From Gemella cuniculi DSM 15828 (GTDB taxonomy: Bacteria; Bacillota; Bacilli; Staphylococcales; Gemellaceae): a stretch of 64,000 nucleotides of DNA. The stretch covers positions 1 to 64,000 of the forward strand of contig NZ_AUDW01000011.1 of assembly GCF_000425665.1 (NCBI RefSeq), in the 5' to 3' direction. Position 1 is the stretch's first letter. Every line of letters begins with the position of its first letter. Of the stretch, positions 52,728 through 61,129 are shown in pieces. Both the position numbers and the translations under genes were made by a program. Under the pieces are notes generated by a model, which saw only the letters and a program-made list of their open reading frames with translations, was not told the DNA's origin and did no database searches.

Positions 52728-54089
52728 TTATTCATGATAACTTTTGGCAACAAATTTGTTGTATCGTTTCATAAATGCCAACTCAGCTGTACCTGTTTGA
52801 CCATTTCTGTTTTTGGCAACTATTACTTCCACTGTTGATACATCACTAGTTTCCTGAATTTCATCCTCGTCTGCATCCTCTCTCCTATAATAGTCTCCTC
52901 TATACAGAAATGAAACTATATCTGCATCTTGCTCAATACTCCCAGATTCTCTAAGATCACTCATCATAGGACGTTTATCTTGCCTTGCTTCTACGCTACG
53001 TGATAATTGAGAAAGTGCAATAACTGGACATTCCAATTCTCTTGCCATCTGCTTTAAACTTCTTGAAATTTCCGATACTTCTTGTTGACGATTATCAGTT
53101 CTTTTACTACCTTGAAGTAACTGTAAATAATCAATAACAACTAAGTCTAGTCCATGCTCATTTTTTAATAGCTTGCATTTTGCCTTAACTTCATTTACCT
53201 TAATAAATGCACTATCTTCTATAAAAATATTCTTTTGGTTTAAAAAATGGACTGCAGTTTCTAATTTAAATAAATCATCTTTATCAAGATTCCCTTTTTT
53301 AATTTTATCAGAGTCTATCATACCTTCACTACAAATCATCCTAGAAACAAGTTGATCTGCCCCCATTTCTAATGAAAATAGTGCCACAGTTTTCTTCTCT
53401 TCTTCTGAACGATGATTTTTTCCAGCGATATTTAATGCAATATTTAATGCAAATGCAGTTTTCCCCATAGATGGTCGTGCAGCTAAAATAACTAAATCAC
53501 CTTTCCCAAGTCCTACCAACTGATCTAATGTACTGAATCCCGTTGGTGTAGCAATATTTTGTCCCTCTCCTGACATTCTTGCCAAAATTTCTTTGAATAC
53601 TTCATCAGTTACATCTTTCATATTTTTGAAATGTGATGTTTTAGCTCTTTCCATAGCACGTTCTACTTGATCAAACAAAGTTGAAGTTAGAGAATCTATA
53701 TCTGCATTCCCCTCGTTCATTTCTTCTGTACTACTCAAAAGAGCAGCTCTTATTTCACGATAAATAGAATAACGTTTAACAAGATTGGCATAATGCATTA
53801 TATTACGAGAACCTGGTGTTATATCGTAAATATCCACTATGTATAATGAGGCATCCACATTTCTGAATGCCCCACTACCATTTATTTCTTCAAATATAGT
53901 AGTGGTATCTGGTATTATTTGCGCTTCGTCTAAGCGTAAAATAGCACTATAAATATCCTTATTTCGCCCATCATAAAAATCCTCAACATCAACAGTCGCT
54001 TTTACTTCTACTAACTTTTCAGGCTCTTGCATAAGAGCACCAAGAAGAGATTGTTCTGCCATAATAACAGAATCTATATGATATCTCAT
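52728..54089 (-). CDS. dnaB: Replicative DNA helicase
   Basis: 453 residues (the gene is called dnaC in Bacillus subtilis). N-terminal helical collar (about 1-150, MAEQSLLGALMQEPEKL) and RecA-like motor with Walker A ARPSMGKTAFALN (about 208-220), Walker B LVVIDYLQLL, and motif H4 LSQLSRSVEARQDKRPMMSDLRESGSIEQDAD. No intein. The hexamer unwinds DNA ahead of the fork. It follows rplI by 21 bases, at the end of the yybS-gdpP-rplI-dnaB block conserved across Bacilli. Confidence 0.97.
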   Translation of the reverse strand: MRYHIDSVIMAEQSLLGALMQEPEKLVEVKATVDVEDFYDGRNKDIYSAILRLDEAQIIPDTTTIFEEINGSGAFRNVDASLYIVDIYDITPGSRNIMHYANLVKRYSIYREIRAALLSSTEEMNEGNADIDSLTSTLFDQVERAMERAKTSHFKNMKDVTDEVFKEILARMSGEGQNIATPTGFSTLDQLVGLGKGDLVILAARPSMGKTAFALNIALNIAGKNHRSEEEKKTVALFSLEMGADQLVSRMICSEGMIDSDKIKKGNLDKDDLFKLETAVHFLNQKNIFIEDSAFIKVNEVKAKCKLLKNEHGLDLVVIDYLQLLQGSKRTDNRQQEVSEISRSLKQMARELECPVIALSQLSRSVEARQDKRPMMSDLRESGSIEQDADIVSFLYRGDYYRREDADEDEIQETSDVSTVEVIVAKNRNGQTGTAELAFMKRYNKFVAKSYHE

Positions 54090-54110
54090 ACTCCCACCTC
54101 TACATTATCT

Positions 54111-54557
54111 TTAATTTTTTTCCACCACATGAACTTTAATAGTTCCTTGTACTTCATTGTGTAACTTAATCTTTACATTTGTATATCCTAAAGATTGAAT
54201 ACCTTGTGGCAGATCTATTTTTTTCTTATCAACTTTCAAATCATGTTGCTTTTTCAACTCATCAACAATCTGTTTAGAAGAAACAGAACCAAATAATCTA
54301 CCTCCTTCTCCTGCCTTAACAGAAATTTTCACTTCTATCCCCTCAAGTTGTTTCGCCAACAAATTAGCTTGAACTAACTCTTCTTGTTTATCTTTTTCCA
54401 CTCTTTTTTGTTGACCTTTCAAAGCTGCCATATTAGCATTATTTGCTGCAACGGCTTTTTTATTAGTTAATAAAAATTTTGCATACCCATCAGCAATTTC
54501 TTTAACTTCTCCTTTTTTACCTTTTCCTTTTACATCTTCTAAAAAAATAACTTTCAT
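54111..54557 (-). CDS. rplI: 50S ribosomal protein L9
   Basis: 148 residues from ATG 54555-54557, nine bases after AAGGAG; in-frame starts further up lack a ribosome binding site and would add residues absent from L9. N-terminal rRNA-binding domain [35 protein letters not shown] with the family signature, a long connecting helix (about 45-75) and a C-terminal domain [26 protein letters not shown]. Lies between gdpP and dnaB on the same strand. Confidence 0.97.
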   Translation of the reverse strand: MKVIFLEDVKGKGKKGEVKEIADGYAKFLLTNKKAVAANNANMAALKGQQKRVEKDKQEELVQANLLAKQLEGIEVKISVKAGEGGRLFGSVSSKQIVDELKKQHDLKVDKKKIDLPQGIQSLGYTNVKIKLHNEVQGTIKVHVVEKN

Positions 54558-54668
54558 CACTAAAAACTCCTTTTTCTTCAATATATTATCTTTATAACTT
54601 TCAATAAATTGTAAATCCAAACTCTATTTTGACATTCCAAATTGTCATAAAATCTGAAATTAAAATCA

Positions 54669-56621
54669 TTATTGCTGTATCAAAACTTTATCAATAGCTT
54701 TATTTAAACGAACTACTGCTTCATCTAAGTCTATTCCTTCTATCTGTGTCGCAGCATTAGCAAGGTGTCCTCCACCTCCAAGTTCTTCCATAACTAATTG
54801 AACATTCATACTTCCTAAAGATCTTGCTGAAATGCCAACTTTATCTTCTGCTAAATACCCAATTGTAAAACTACACTCTATTCCCTTAAGCGTTAAAAGT
54901 AAATCTGCACTCTGTGCCAACATAACATTTGTATACATTTTGTTTTTTGGAGCACATGCAATTATTATCTCATCAGTTTTTTGAATAGAATTATTAATAA
55001 TTTCTACTCTATTCATGAAGTTTTCAATAGGTTCTTTCAATATAGTTTTTACTTTAGTTGGATCTGCCCCATTACTTCTCAAATATGCCGCTGCATCAAA
55101 AGTTCTAGAACCAGTTCTTATAGAAAAGTTTTGAGTATCCACCACAATACCACCTAACATAACTGTAGCTGCTAACGGAGTGATTTTTTCAATCTTAGTT
55201 TGATACTCTATTAATTCAGCTATAAGTTCAGAAGCTGATGAAGCATATGGTTCTATATATGTTAGTAATGGATTTGTAATTATATCCTCACCACGTCTAT
55301 GATGATCAATAATAACTTTTTTATTAGCTTTTGATAAAATAGCTACATCTATAACACGTGACGCATCAGAAGTATCAACTACTATTAATGTCGTTTGTGG
55401 TGTCATAAGCTCCCAGGCTTCATCACTAGTAACAAATACTTTTGATAGCAAATCATCTGTATTTTCTATCTCCAACATAATTTTTCTTATAGTTTCATCT
55501 TGATCACTTTCATTTAAAATTATATAACATTCCTTTCCAATTATCTTTGAAAATGTACATATACCTATACAAGCACCTATAGCATCAAAATCAGGACGTT
55601 TATGCCCCATAACGATAATTTTATCACTATCATTTACTATATCAGCCAATGCATTCGAAACTACTCTTGCTTTTATACGTGTTCTCTTTTCTTGAGGATT
55701 TGTTTTTCCTCCATAGAATTTTATAGTTCCATCAACGTCCTTCATAGCAACTTGATCTCCTCCACGTCCTAAAGCAAGATCTAATGAACTTTTAGCAAGT
55801 TCTCCTAACTCAGGAAGAAAATCCGTCCCCATTCCTACTCCTATACTCAAAGTAATTGGTGCATCAAAATCTTCTTTTAAATTTCTTATTGAATCTAAAA
55901 TTTGGAACTTATCCTTCTCTATTTTTTTTAAATCTTTTACATTTAAAAGACCTATAAACCTATCTTCATCTATTCTTTTTAGATAAATACTATTTTTCTT
56001 GGCCCATTCTGTTAATGTAACAACAATATTTGCATCTAATCTGCTGGCTACCTCATCATCAAGGGAATCATAAACATCTTCATAATTATCTAAACTTAAA
56101 TTTAAGATAATTGGTCTTGTATCCCGAAACCTTTGCATCACAACCTTTGTTTCAGTTATATCAAAGAAATAAATATAGCCACTATCTTTTTGATAATTAA
56201 CTTTATAATGTTTACCAAAAATTTCAAATTGATTATCAACAGGCGTTTCAACATCAAATAATTTTTCTAACTCTGGCATCAATTTTAAAATATTAACACC
56301 CTTTATATCTTCAACTTTAATATTTTTATAAATAAAATTATTTGCCCATTCTATATTTTTATTTTCATCTACAACTACTATACCAATTGGAAATTTATTG
56401 ATCCCTTTTTCCGTAGAATCTTTTATACGATTGGTTAGTTTATTAATATACCTTACAGTTTGCTCTGAAACGTTCTTTTTATGGTAATAAAAAGGAATGA
56501 GCATAAAAATCCCTACTACTAAGTATACTACCAAACTCACTACACTAGATACACCTATCAAAATGGCACCTAATATAAATATCGCTAAAATAGTCAATTC
56601 ATATTTTCTCTCTATACCCAT
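54669..56621 (-). CDS. gdpP: Cyclic-di-AMP phosphodiesterase GdpP
   Basis: 650 residues: two membrane segments (about 10-48), a PAS-like domain (about 75-150), a degenerate GGDEF domain (about 165-300) and a DHH/DHHA1 phosphodiesterase (about 325-648). DHH motifs are VMGHKRPDFDAIG, VDTSDAS and DHHRRGED; DHHA1 ends with GGGGHLANAA. It hydrolyses c-di-AMP to pApA and thereby affects wall stress, potassium and beta-lactam tolerance. Starts one base after the DUF2232 stop. A 25-bp duplication lies in the leader of this operon. Confidence 0.96.
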   Translation of the reverse strand: MGIERKYELTILAIFILGAILIGVSSVVSLVVYLVVGIFMLIPFYYHKKNVSEQTVRYINKLTNRIKDSTEKGINKFPIGIVVVDENKNIEWANNFIYKNIKVEDIKGVNILKLMPELEKLFDVETPVDNQFEIFGKHYKVNYQKDSGYIYFFDITETKVVMQRFRDTRPIILNLSLDNYEDVYDSLDDEVASRLDANIVVTLTEWAKKNSIYLKRIDEDRFIGLLNVKDLKKIEKDKFQILDSIRNLKEDFDAPITLSIGVGMGTDFLPELGELAKSSLDLALGRGGDQVAMKDVDGTIKFYGGKTNPQEKRTRIKARVVSNALADIVNDSDKIIVMGHKRPDFDAIGACIGICTFSKIIGKECYIILNESDQDETIRKIMLEIENTDDLLSKVFVTSDEAWELMTPQTTLIVVDTSDASRVIDVAILSKANKKVIIDHHRRGEDIITNPLLTYIEPYASSASELIAELIEYQTKIEKITPLAATVMLGGIVVDTQNFSIRTGSRTFDAAAYLRSNGADPTKVKTILKEPIENFMNRVEIINNSIQKTDEIIIACAPKNKMYTNVMLAQSADLLLTLKGIECSFTIGYLAEDKVGISARSLGSMNVQLVMEELGGGGHLANAATQIEGIDLDEAVVRLNKAIDKVLIQQ

Positions 56622-56622
56622 A

Positions 56623-57618
56623 CTATCTTCCTTTCCTCATAATTATGTAACTTTCTCTAAGTTTAAATAAACTATCAACAAAACCTATCAATTCAAACAA
56701 CGAGCTCACCAAAAACATAAGTATCACCAATAAAATTTTTGAACCCTTAGAAGAGCTCTTTTCTTCTAAAAAGAAAAATGCTGTAAATAATCCGTTCAAA
56801 ATAAATACTAATGCTAAAATACTTGTAGCATTTTGAACCAATATATACCAAAAGTTGTATGAGTTTTCTCCTAATTGTATTCTTAAAAGTAACTCTATTA
56901 AAGTGAAACCTATATATATATATCCTGCTCTCGTACTCAACATCACTCTACTAAACTTAGGAAACGTCGGAATTATAATATACTCTTTTGAAAGCATAGA
57001 AAGTGTATATTGCACCAACCCTAAACTATAAATTAATATAAATATAAAAATCGTAACTGGAAAAGTTTTTTGCAAATTCTCAAAATTTGATAACAATAAA
57101 TTCTTATCTATACCTTGATTAGTCGCAAGTATAGCATCTATATTACTATTAATTAGTTCTAAAATTCTATCTTTATTAATACTTATAACCCCATATTTTA
57201 TTAATAATACTAAATAAATTCCTAACCCTAAAAATAAAAAAGTTGAAACTGACATAACCATAACTATTTTAGAATTTCGTGTTACTATTATTTGATACAT
57301 TATATAAGAGAGCAACATATGCATTACAAACCAAAACAACATGTGTGGTGTTGATAAAAACAATAATATTAATGCTCCTATAATTACTAAGGGTATATAG
57401 ACCTTCTCACCTTTTGCTCCAAGAACATATGTAAGTGGAAAAACTGATAAAAAGGCTGCAATTATTTCAACATGACATAGTGCACCTAGTACAACTGAGA
57501 GTATAAAACTTACAGCATAAGCAACTACCTTATTATTACTAGGTTCTCTAAAGAAAAATTTATTAGTAAGTAACCTTTCTAATTCTTCTTTTATTTTTCG
57601 TGAAATGTTATCGTCCAA
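56623..57618 (-). CDS. DUF2232 membrane protein (YybS-like)
   Basis: 331 residues with about eight membrane segments and short loops, the DUF2232/YybS family that nearly always precedes gdpP in Bacilli. Function unknown. The N-terminus is cytosolic and charged (MDDNISRKIKEELERLL). First gene of the cluster; the 1-base gap to gdpP implies tight translational coupling. Confidence 0.85.
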   Translation of the reverse strand: MDDNISRKIKEELERLLTNKFFFREPSNNKVVAYAVSFILSVVLGALCHVEIIAAFLSVFPLTYVLGAKGEKVYIPLVIIGALILLFLSTPHMLFWFVMHMLLSYIMYQIIVTRNSKIVMVMSVSTFLFLGLGIYLVLLIKYGVISINKDRILELINSNIDAILATNQGIDKNLLLSNFENLQKTFPVTIFIFILIYSLGLVQYTLSMLSKEYIIIPTFPKFSRVMLSTRAGYIYIGFTLIELLLRIQLGENSYNFWYILVQNATSILALVFILNGLFTAFFFLEEKSSSKGSKILLVILMFLVSSLFELIGFVDSLFKLRESYIIMRKGR

Positions 57619-57670
57619 TTTAACACTCCTTTTTATATTTTATTAAGAACTTGGTGAGTAAAAATACCTC

Positions 57671-57720
57671 TTCCCTTGTCCTATATCCTATCTATTTCCC
57701 TTGTCCTATATCCTATCTAT
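57671..57720. repeat. Two exact tandem copies of a 25-bp unit
   Basis: 57671-57695 and 57696-57720 are identical. On the reverse strand they lie directly after the -10 box of the yybS-gdpP promoter, thus in the start region and leader of the transcript. Confidence 0.95.
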
Positions 57721-57747
57721 TATATCAAATTTCACAATATTTTTAAA
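57719..57747 (-). promoter_or_regulatory. Promoter of yybS-gdpP
   Basis: Reverse strand: TTTAAA (57742-57747), 17-bp spacer, TATAAT (57719-57724). The -35 is weak. The last bases of the -10 touch the tandem repeat. Confidence 0.55.
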
Positions 57748-57850
57748 GGAAAATAAAATTATAAATATTGTAAATATACAGTGATTATTAATTATTTATA
57801 CAAACAAGAAATATCCTTTTTAATTATTGCAATTTTCAATAATTAATAAA

Positions 57851-57882
57851 AAACATATTTAACTTTGTTGTTAAATATGTTT
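57851..57882 (-). terminator. Terminator of the ABC amino-acid transporter operon
   Basis: Perfect 13-bp stem AAACATATTTAAC / GTTAAATATGTTT with a T run on the reverse strand, 7 bases beyond the ATPase stop. Confidence 0.88.
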
Positions 57883-57889
57883 TAATGTT

Positions 57890-58687
57890 TTACACTAATA
57901 TCAATTCATCACTTACCGCATTAGTTCCACTATTTTTCTTAAATAATTCCATCAATTTTTCTACTGATAAATTTTCTTTTTCTTCTCCCTTTATATCTAC
58001 CACAATACGCCCTTGATGAAGCATTACAAGTCTATTTCCATATTTTATAGCATGTTCCATATTATGAGTTATCATAATTGTTGTCAAATTATCTTTTTCC
58101 ACAATCTTTTTGGTTAAATCCATAACCATACCACTAGTTTTCGGATCCAATGCTGCTGTATGCTCATCCAACAATAAAATTTTAGGCTTTACTAATGTTG
58201 CCATAACTAAAGTCAGTGCTTGTCTTTGCCCTCCTGATAAATATCCAACACCCACTTTTAACTTTTTTTCTAAACCTAAATCTAGCTCCTCTAATATTTT
58301 TTTATATATTTTTCTGTCTTCTTTTTTTACGGCAAAACCAATATTTCTTCTTTTTCCCCTTTTTAATGCTACTGCCATATTTTGTTCAATCGTCATTCTT
58401 GTAGCGGTTCCCATTTTGGGATCTTGAAAAACTCTTGCAATACTTTTTGAACGTTTTGCTACATCATCCTTAGTAATATCAACATCATCTAATAAAATAT
58501 TTCCATCATCAGTTGTTAAAACTCCTGCGATAATATTCATCAAAGTAGTTTTACCTGCCCCGTTACCTCCTATAATAGAAACAAAATCTCCTTCATCTAT
58601 ATTCAATGAAAAATCACGTAAAACATAATTTTCATTAATTGTTCCTTTCTCAAATATTTTATTTATATTTCTTAAAGTTAACCCCAT
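57890..58687 (-). CDS. ABC transporter ATPase, TrpZ-like
   Basis: 265 residues. Walker A GGNGAGKTT, signature YLSGGQRQALTL, Walker B ILLLDEHTAALDPKT, switch region ITHNMEHAIKYGN. It belongs to the ATPases paired with ABC_sub_bind (DUF534) lipoproteins, a group that includes the predicted tryptophan/tyrosine uptake system TrpXYZ. Third gene of the operon, 3 bases after the permease. The leader of the operon points to tyrosine. Confidence 0.88.
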   Translation of the reverse strand: MGLTLRNINKIFEKGTINENYVLRDFSLNIDEGDFVSIIGGNGAGKTTLMNIIAGVLTTDDGNILLDDVDITKDDVAKRSKSIARVFQDPKMGTATRMTIEQNMAVALKRGKRRNIGFAVKKEDRKIYKKILEELDLGLEKKLKVGVGYLSGGQRQALTLVMATLVKPKILLLDEHTAALDPKTSGMVMDLTKKIVEKDNLTTIMITHNMEHAIKYGNRLVMLHQGRIVVDIKGEEKENLSVEKLMELFKKNSGTNAVSDELILV

Positions 58688-58690
58688 AAT

Positions 58691-59569
58691 TTACCTCCTA
58701 ATTCTTTTTGGCAATTTTTTTTCAAATTCAGGAATAAATAAAATAATCGCTAAAATAATCGCTGAAAAAAGTTTTACAAGCTGCGTATCCATTCCTGGAA
58801 TCTCCAAAACTAAAGAAATAATTAAACGATAAATAATCGAACCTACTATAATAGAAGCAAGTCGCTTTCCTAAACTAATATTTTTTATTACAACCTCCGC
58901 TACTATAATGGAAGCAAGACCAATTACAATAGTTCCAACTCCCATATTTAAATCTGCAAATCCATTATTTTGAGTAAGAAGTGCACCTGATAAAGCAATA
59001 AATCCATTACTCAACATATATCCTAAAATTTTCATATTATCCACACGAATTCCATTAGATGCACTCATATTTATATTATTTCCTGTTGATAAAAGTGCTA
59101 AACCAATCTCCGTTTTTAAAAATAAAGTTAGAAAAACTATTATGATAAAATTAAAAATTATACCTAAGATTATAACTGCATAAGTTTTTTCGAATCCAAA
59201 ATTTTGTAAATTAGTTACCAATGTTTTTTCTTTCAACAGTGCTATATTAGCTCTTCCCAAAATTTTTAAGTTTATTGAATAAAGTGCTGTAAGAGTTATA
59301 ATACCTGTTAGCAATGCTGGAATTTTCATTTTTGTATGTAGAACTCCTGATACTACTCCAATTATCATTCCTCCAATCATTCCTAACAAAGTGGCAAGTA
59401 TTGGAGATAAATCATTTACTAAACCAATAGCACAAATTGCCGCTCCTAATGGAAAACTACCTTCTGCTGTTAAATCTGGAATATCCAATAATCTAAAAGT
59501 TATGTAGACTCCAATTGCCATAATAGACCATAATAATCCCTGCGACACACTCGATAATAATATTTCCAT
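58691..59569 (-). CDS. ABC transporter permease, TrpY-like
   Basis: 292 residues with eight to nine membrane segments, in the branched-chain/ribose-type permease family (TPR-less, BPD_transp_2 layout). Seen: SVSQGLLWSIMAIGVYITFRLLDIPDLTAEGSFPLGAAI, a motif shared by permeases of the ABC_sub_bind group. Second gene, 13 bases after the lipoprotein gene. Probably works with the other two to import an aromatic amino acid. Confidence 0.88.
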   Translation of the reverse strand: MEILLSSVSQGLLWSIMAIGVYITFRLLDIPDLTAEGSFPLGAAICAIGLVNDLSPILATLLGMIGGMIIGVVSGVLHTKMKIPALLTGIITLTALYSINLKILGRANIALLKEKTLVTNLQNFGFEKTYAVIILGIIFNFIIIVFLTLFLKTEIGLALLSTGNNINMSASNGIRVDNMKILGYMLSNGFIALSGALLTQNNGFADLNMGVGTIVIGLASIIVAEVVIKNISLGKRLASIIVGSIIYRLIISLVLEIPGMDTQLVKLFSAIILAIILFIPEFEKKLPKRIRR

Positions 59570-59582
59570 ACTCTTCTCCTTA

Positions 59583-60539
59583 CTAATCTTCTAATATTTT
59601 TTTCAAATCATCTACATTTAAACTTAACTCTCGTGCCATTTCTTCATTTATATCCACCGCTAATTTTTTAGGTTTTTCCACTGGTACTTCAAATACTTTT
59701 TTCCCTTTTAAAATTTGTACTGCTTGTTTTCCTGCTTGACGTCCTATTTCTTTATAATCCACACCATAAGTAACTAACATACCTCCAAGTACCGCCTTAT
59801 CTCCTCCTAAAGCGGGAATTTTTTTATTTTCCAATACTTCTCCTATCGTTGAGATCGTTGATGCCACTGTAGTATCTGTTGGAAAATAAATCGCATCTAC
59901 TTCATTTGCAAGCGAAGTAATTACTTGCTGAACTTCATTTGTAGAAGTTACTGTTTTTTCGACAACTGTTATTCCTACTTTTTCTAATTCAATCTTCGCC
60001 TCTTTTGCCTGTGTTTCAGAATTCACTTCACTAGAATTGTAGAATACTCCCACTTTTTTTCCATTTGGAACTATTTTTAATAACTTTTGTATCTGTTTAT
60101 CAACTGGCGTCAAATCTATTGTCCCCGTAATATTTCCTTCTGGTTTTTCCAGATTTGTTAAAAGTGATGCTGCAACTGGATCTGTTACTGCAGTAAAAAT
60201 AGTTGGTGTTTTTTTATCAATATTTATCATAGCTTGTGCTGCTGGAGTAGCAACAACAAAATTCAAATCATTTTTATTAGATAATTTTTCTGCGATAGTC
60301 TGAAGATTACTCTGATCCCCCATTGCATTTTGAATATCAAAAGTTACTTTATCTTGTGAATATCCTTCTTCATCTAACGCCTCAATGAATCCTTCGTGTG
60401 CACTAGCTAGTGCCGCATGTTCAGCATATTGCAAAACCCCAATCTTAATTTCACCTTCTTTTTGTGTAGATTTCGCACTACACCCACTTAATACCAATAA
60501 ACTTATTGTAAAAATTAATTTTAACTTTGAAAATCTCAT
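59583..60539 (-). CDS. ABC substrate-binding lipoprotein, TrpX-like
   Basis: 318 residues. Lipoprotein signal peptide with lipobox LVLSGCSAK (Cys20), then two lobes of the ABC_sub_bind family: IKIGVLQYAEHAALASAHEGFIEALDEEGY, VVATPAAQAMINIDKKTPTIFTAVTDPVAASLL, KKVGVFYNSSEVNSETQ, and the C-terminal GGDKAVLGGMLVTYGVDYKEIGRQAGKQAV. Proteins of this family are annotated as tryptophan/tyrosine binders. The first structural gene, 35 bases after a terminator that ends its leader RNA. AAGGAGGGGG precedes the ATG. Confidence 0.9.
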   Translation of the reverse strand: MRFSKLKLIFTISLLVLSGCSAKSTQKEGEIKIGVLQYAEHAALASAHEGFIEALDEEGYSQDKVTFDIQNAMGDQSNLQTIAEKLSNKNDLNFVVATPAAQAMINIDKKTPTIFTAVTDPVAASLLTNLEKPEGNITGTIDLTPVDKQIQKLLKIVPNGKKVGVFYNSSEVNSETQAKEAKIELEKVGITVVEKTVTSTNEVQQVITSLANEVDAIYFPTDTTVASTISTIGEVLENKKIPALGGDKAVLGGMLVTYGVDYKEIGRQAGKQAVQILKGKKVFEVPVEKPKKLAVDINEEMARELSLNVDDLKKILED

Positions 60540-60573
60540 GATTTTCCCCCTCCTTATATTAAATTTTAAAAAG

Positions 60574-60607
60574 AAAAAAACCGTTTAGAAAATATCCTAA
60601 ACGGTTT
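60574..60607 (-). terminator. Attenuator terminator ahead of the ABC transporter
   Basis: Reverse strand: AAACCGTTTAG (60597-60607), 8-base loop, CTAAACGGTTT (60578-60588), T run to 60574. Perfect 11-bp stem located upstream of the first gene, hence a regulatory terminator. Confidence 0.9.
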
Positions 60608-60792
60608 ATAATGCTCAATATAAATTCTTACTTTCCTTGAAAAATTTATATTAGTTTTATCTTATAAAACTGCTAGCCCGCTTAGAATATTTTTCTCTAT
60701 GCGGACAACACCAAACTCTACAGCCCCCATAGATACAAACTTTGTTTGTACCTACAAGAACAAGTACAAACACCCTCTAATAGTAGCTGTAG
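60597..60792 (-). promoter_or_regulatory. Domino transcription attenuator ahead of the ABC transporter
   Basis: Competing arms on the reverse strand. GTTTGTAC (60764-60771) pairs with GTACAAAC (60744-60751), or that arm instead forms an 11-bp hairpin 60744-60754 / 60730-60740. CTATGGGG (60725-60732) pairs with CCGCATAG (60697-60704), or that arm pairs with CTAAGCGG (60678-60685). CTAAGCGG in turn can pair with CCGTTTAG (60597-60604), the 5' arm of the terminator. CTACAGC inside the leader ORF (60786-60792) also matches GCTGTAG (60718-60724). Two AT-rich hairpins (60653-60671 and 60617-60652) lie between. The chain carries the ribosome position to the terminator. Confidence 0.8.
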
Positions 60793-60836
60793 TAATAACT
60801 ATTTAATTGAATATTAGTTAATATTGATGTCAGCAT
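60777..60836 (-). CDS. Tyrosine-rich leader peptide
   Basis: A 19-codon ORF, MLTSILTNIQLNSYYYSYY, stop TAG. Five of the last six codons are Tyr (TAT TAC TAC AGC TAC TAT). GAGAGG (60847-60852) is its ribosome binding site, ten bases before the ATG, and the ORF begins about 27 bases after the predicted transcription start. Its stop is 6 bases before the first hairpin arm. A run of codons for one amino acid at the end of a leader ORF is the sign of ribosome-mediated attenuation; here the amino acid sensed should be tyrosine. Confidence 0.85.
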   Translation of the reverse strand: MLTSILTNIQLNSYYYSYY

Positions 60837-60869
60837 AACAGTTTTTCCTCTCGTTTTTTCGTTACAAAA

Positions 60870-60898
60870 AGTTTACCACTTCTTGAAAAAAGTGTCAA
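60870..60898 (-). promoter_or_regulatory. Promoter of the ABC transporter operon
   Basis: Reverse strand: consensus TTGACA (60893-60898), exact 17-bp spacer, TAAACT (60870-60875). The transcript would run about 320 bases before trpX. Confidence 0.85.
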
Positions 60899-61093
60899 TA
60901 CTTTTTTAACAATATTCAGAAAATTCTTTTAATATAAAATTTAATCCCCTTAGATTTCATTTTCTTCTAAAATTTTAGATCTTGTCAAGGGTTATATTGG
61001 CTTATCATAATTTTAATTGATAAATTTTAAATTTAAGATAACTCGCTAATTAAAAGTATTTATATTAAATACACATATTTTCCTAAAATAAAA

Positions 61094-61128
61094 ATAGAGG
61101 AGACGAAAATTTCATTCTCCTCTATTTT
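61094..61128 (-). terminator. Terminator of the MFS gene
   Basis: ATAGAGGAGA (61094-61103) and TCTCCTCTAT (61116-61125) with a 12-base loop; the A run upstream reads as T on the reverse strand. The 200 bases from 60900 to here hold nothing else that I can see. Confidence 0.85.
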
Positions 61129-61129
61129 T

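Noticed and set aside
57671-57720. CRISPR repeats
   Set aside because: Two copies with no spacer between them and no cas genes; it is a simple tandem duplication.
60597-60863. T-box riboswitch ahead of the ABC transporter
   Set aside because: The Tyr TAC codons and the terminator invite this reading, but there is no T-box core (no TGGNACC sequence) before the terminator, whereas a translated ORF with its own ribosome binding site explains the Tyr codons better.
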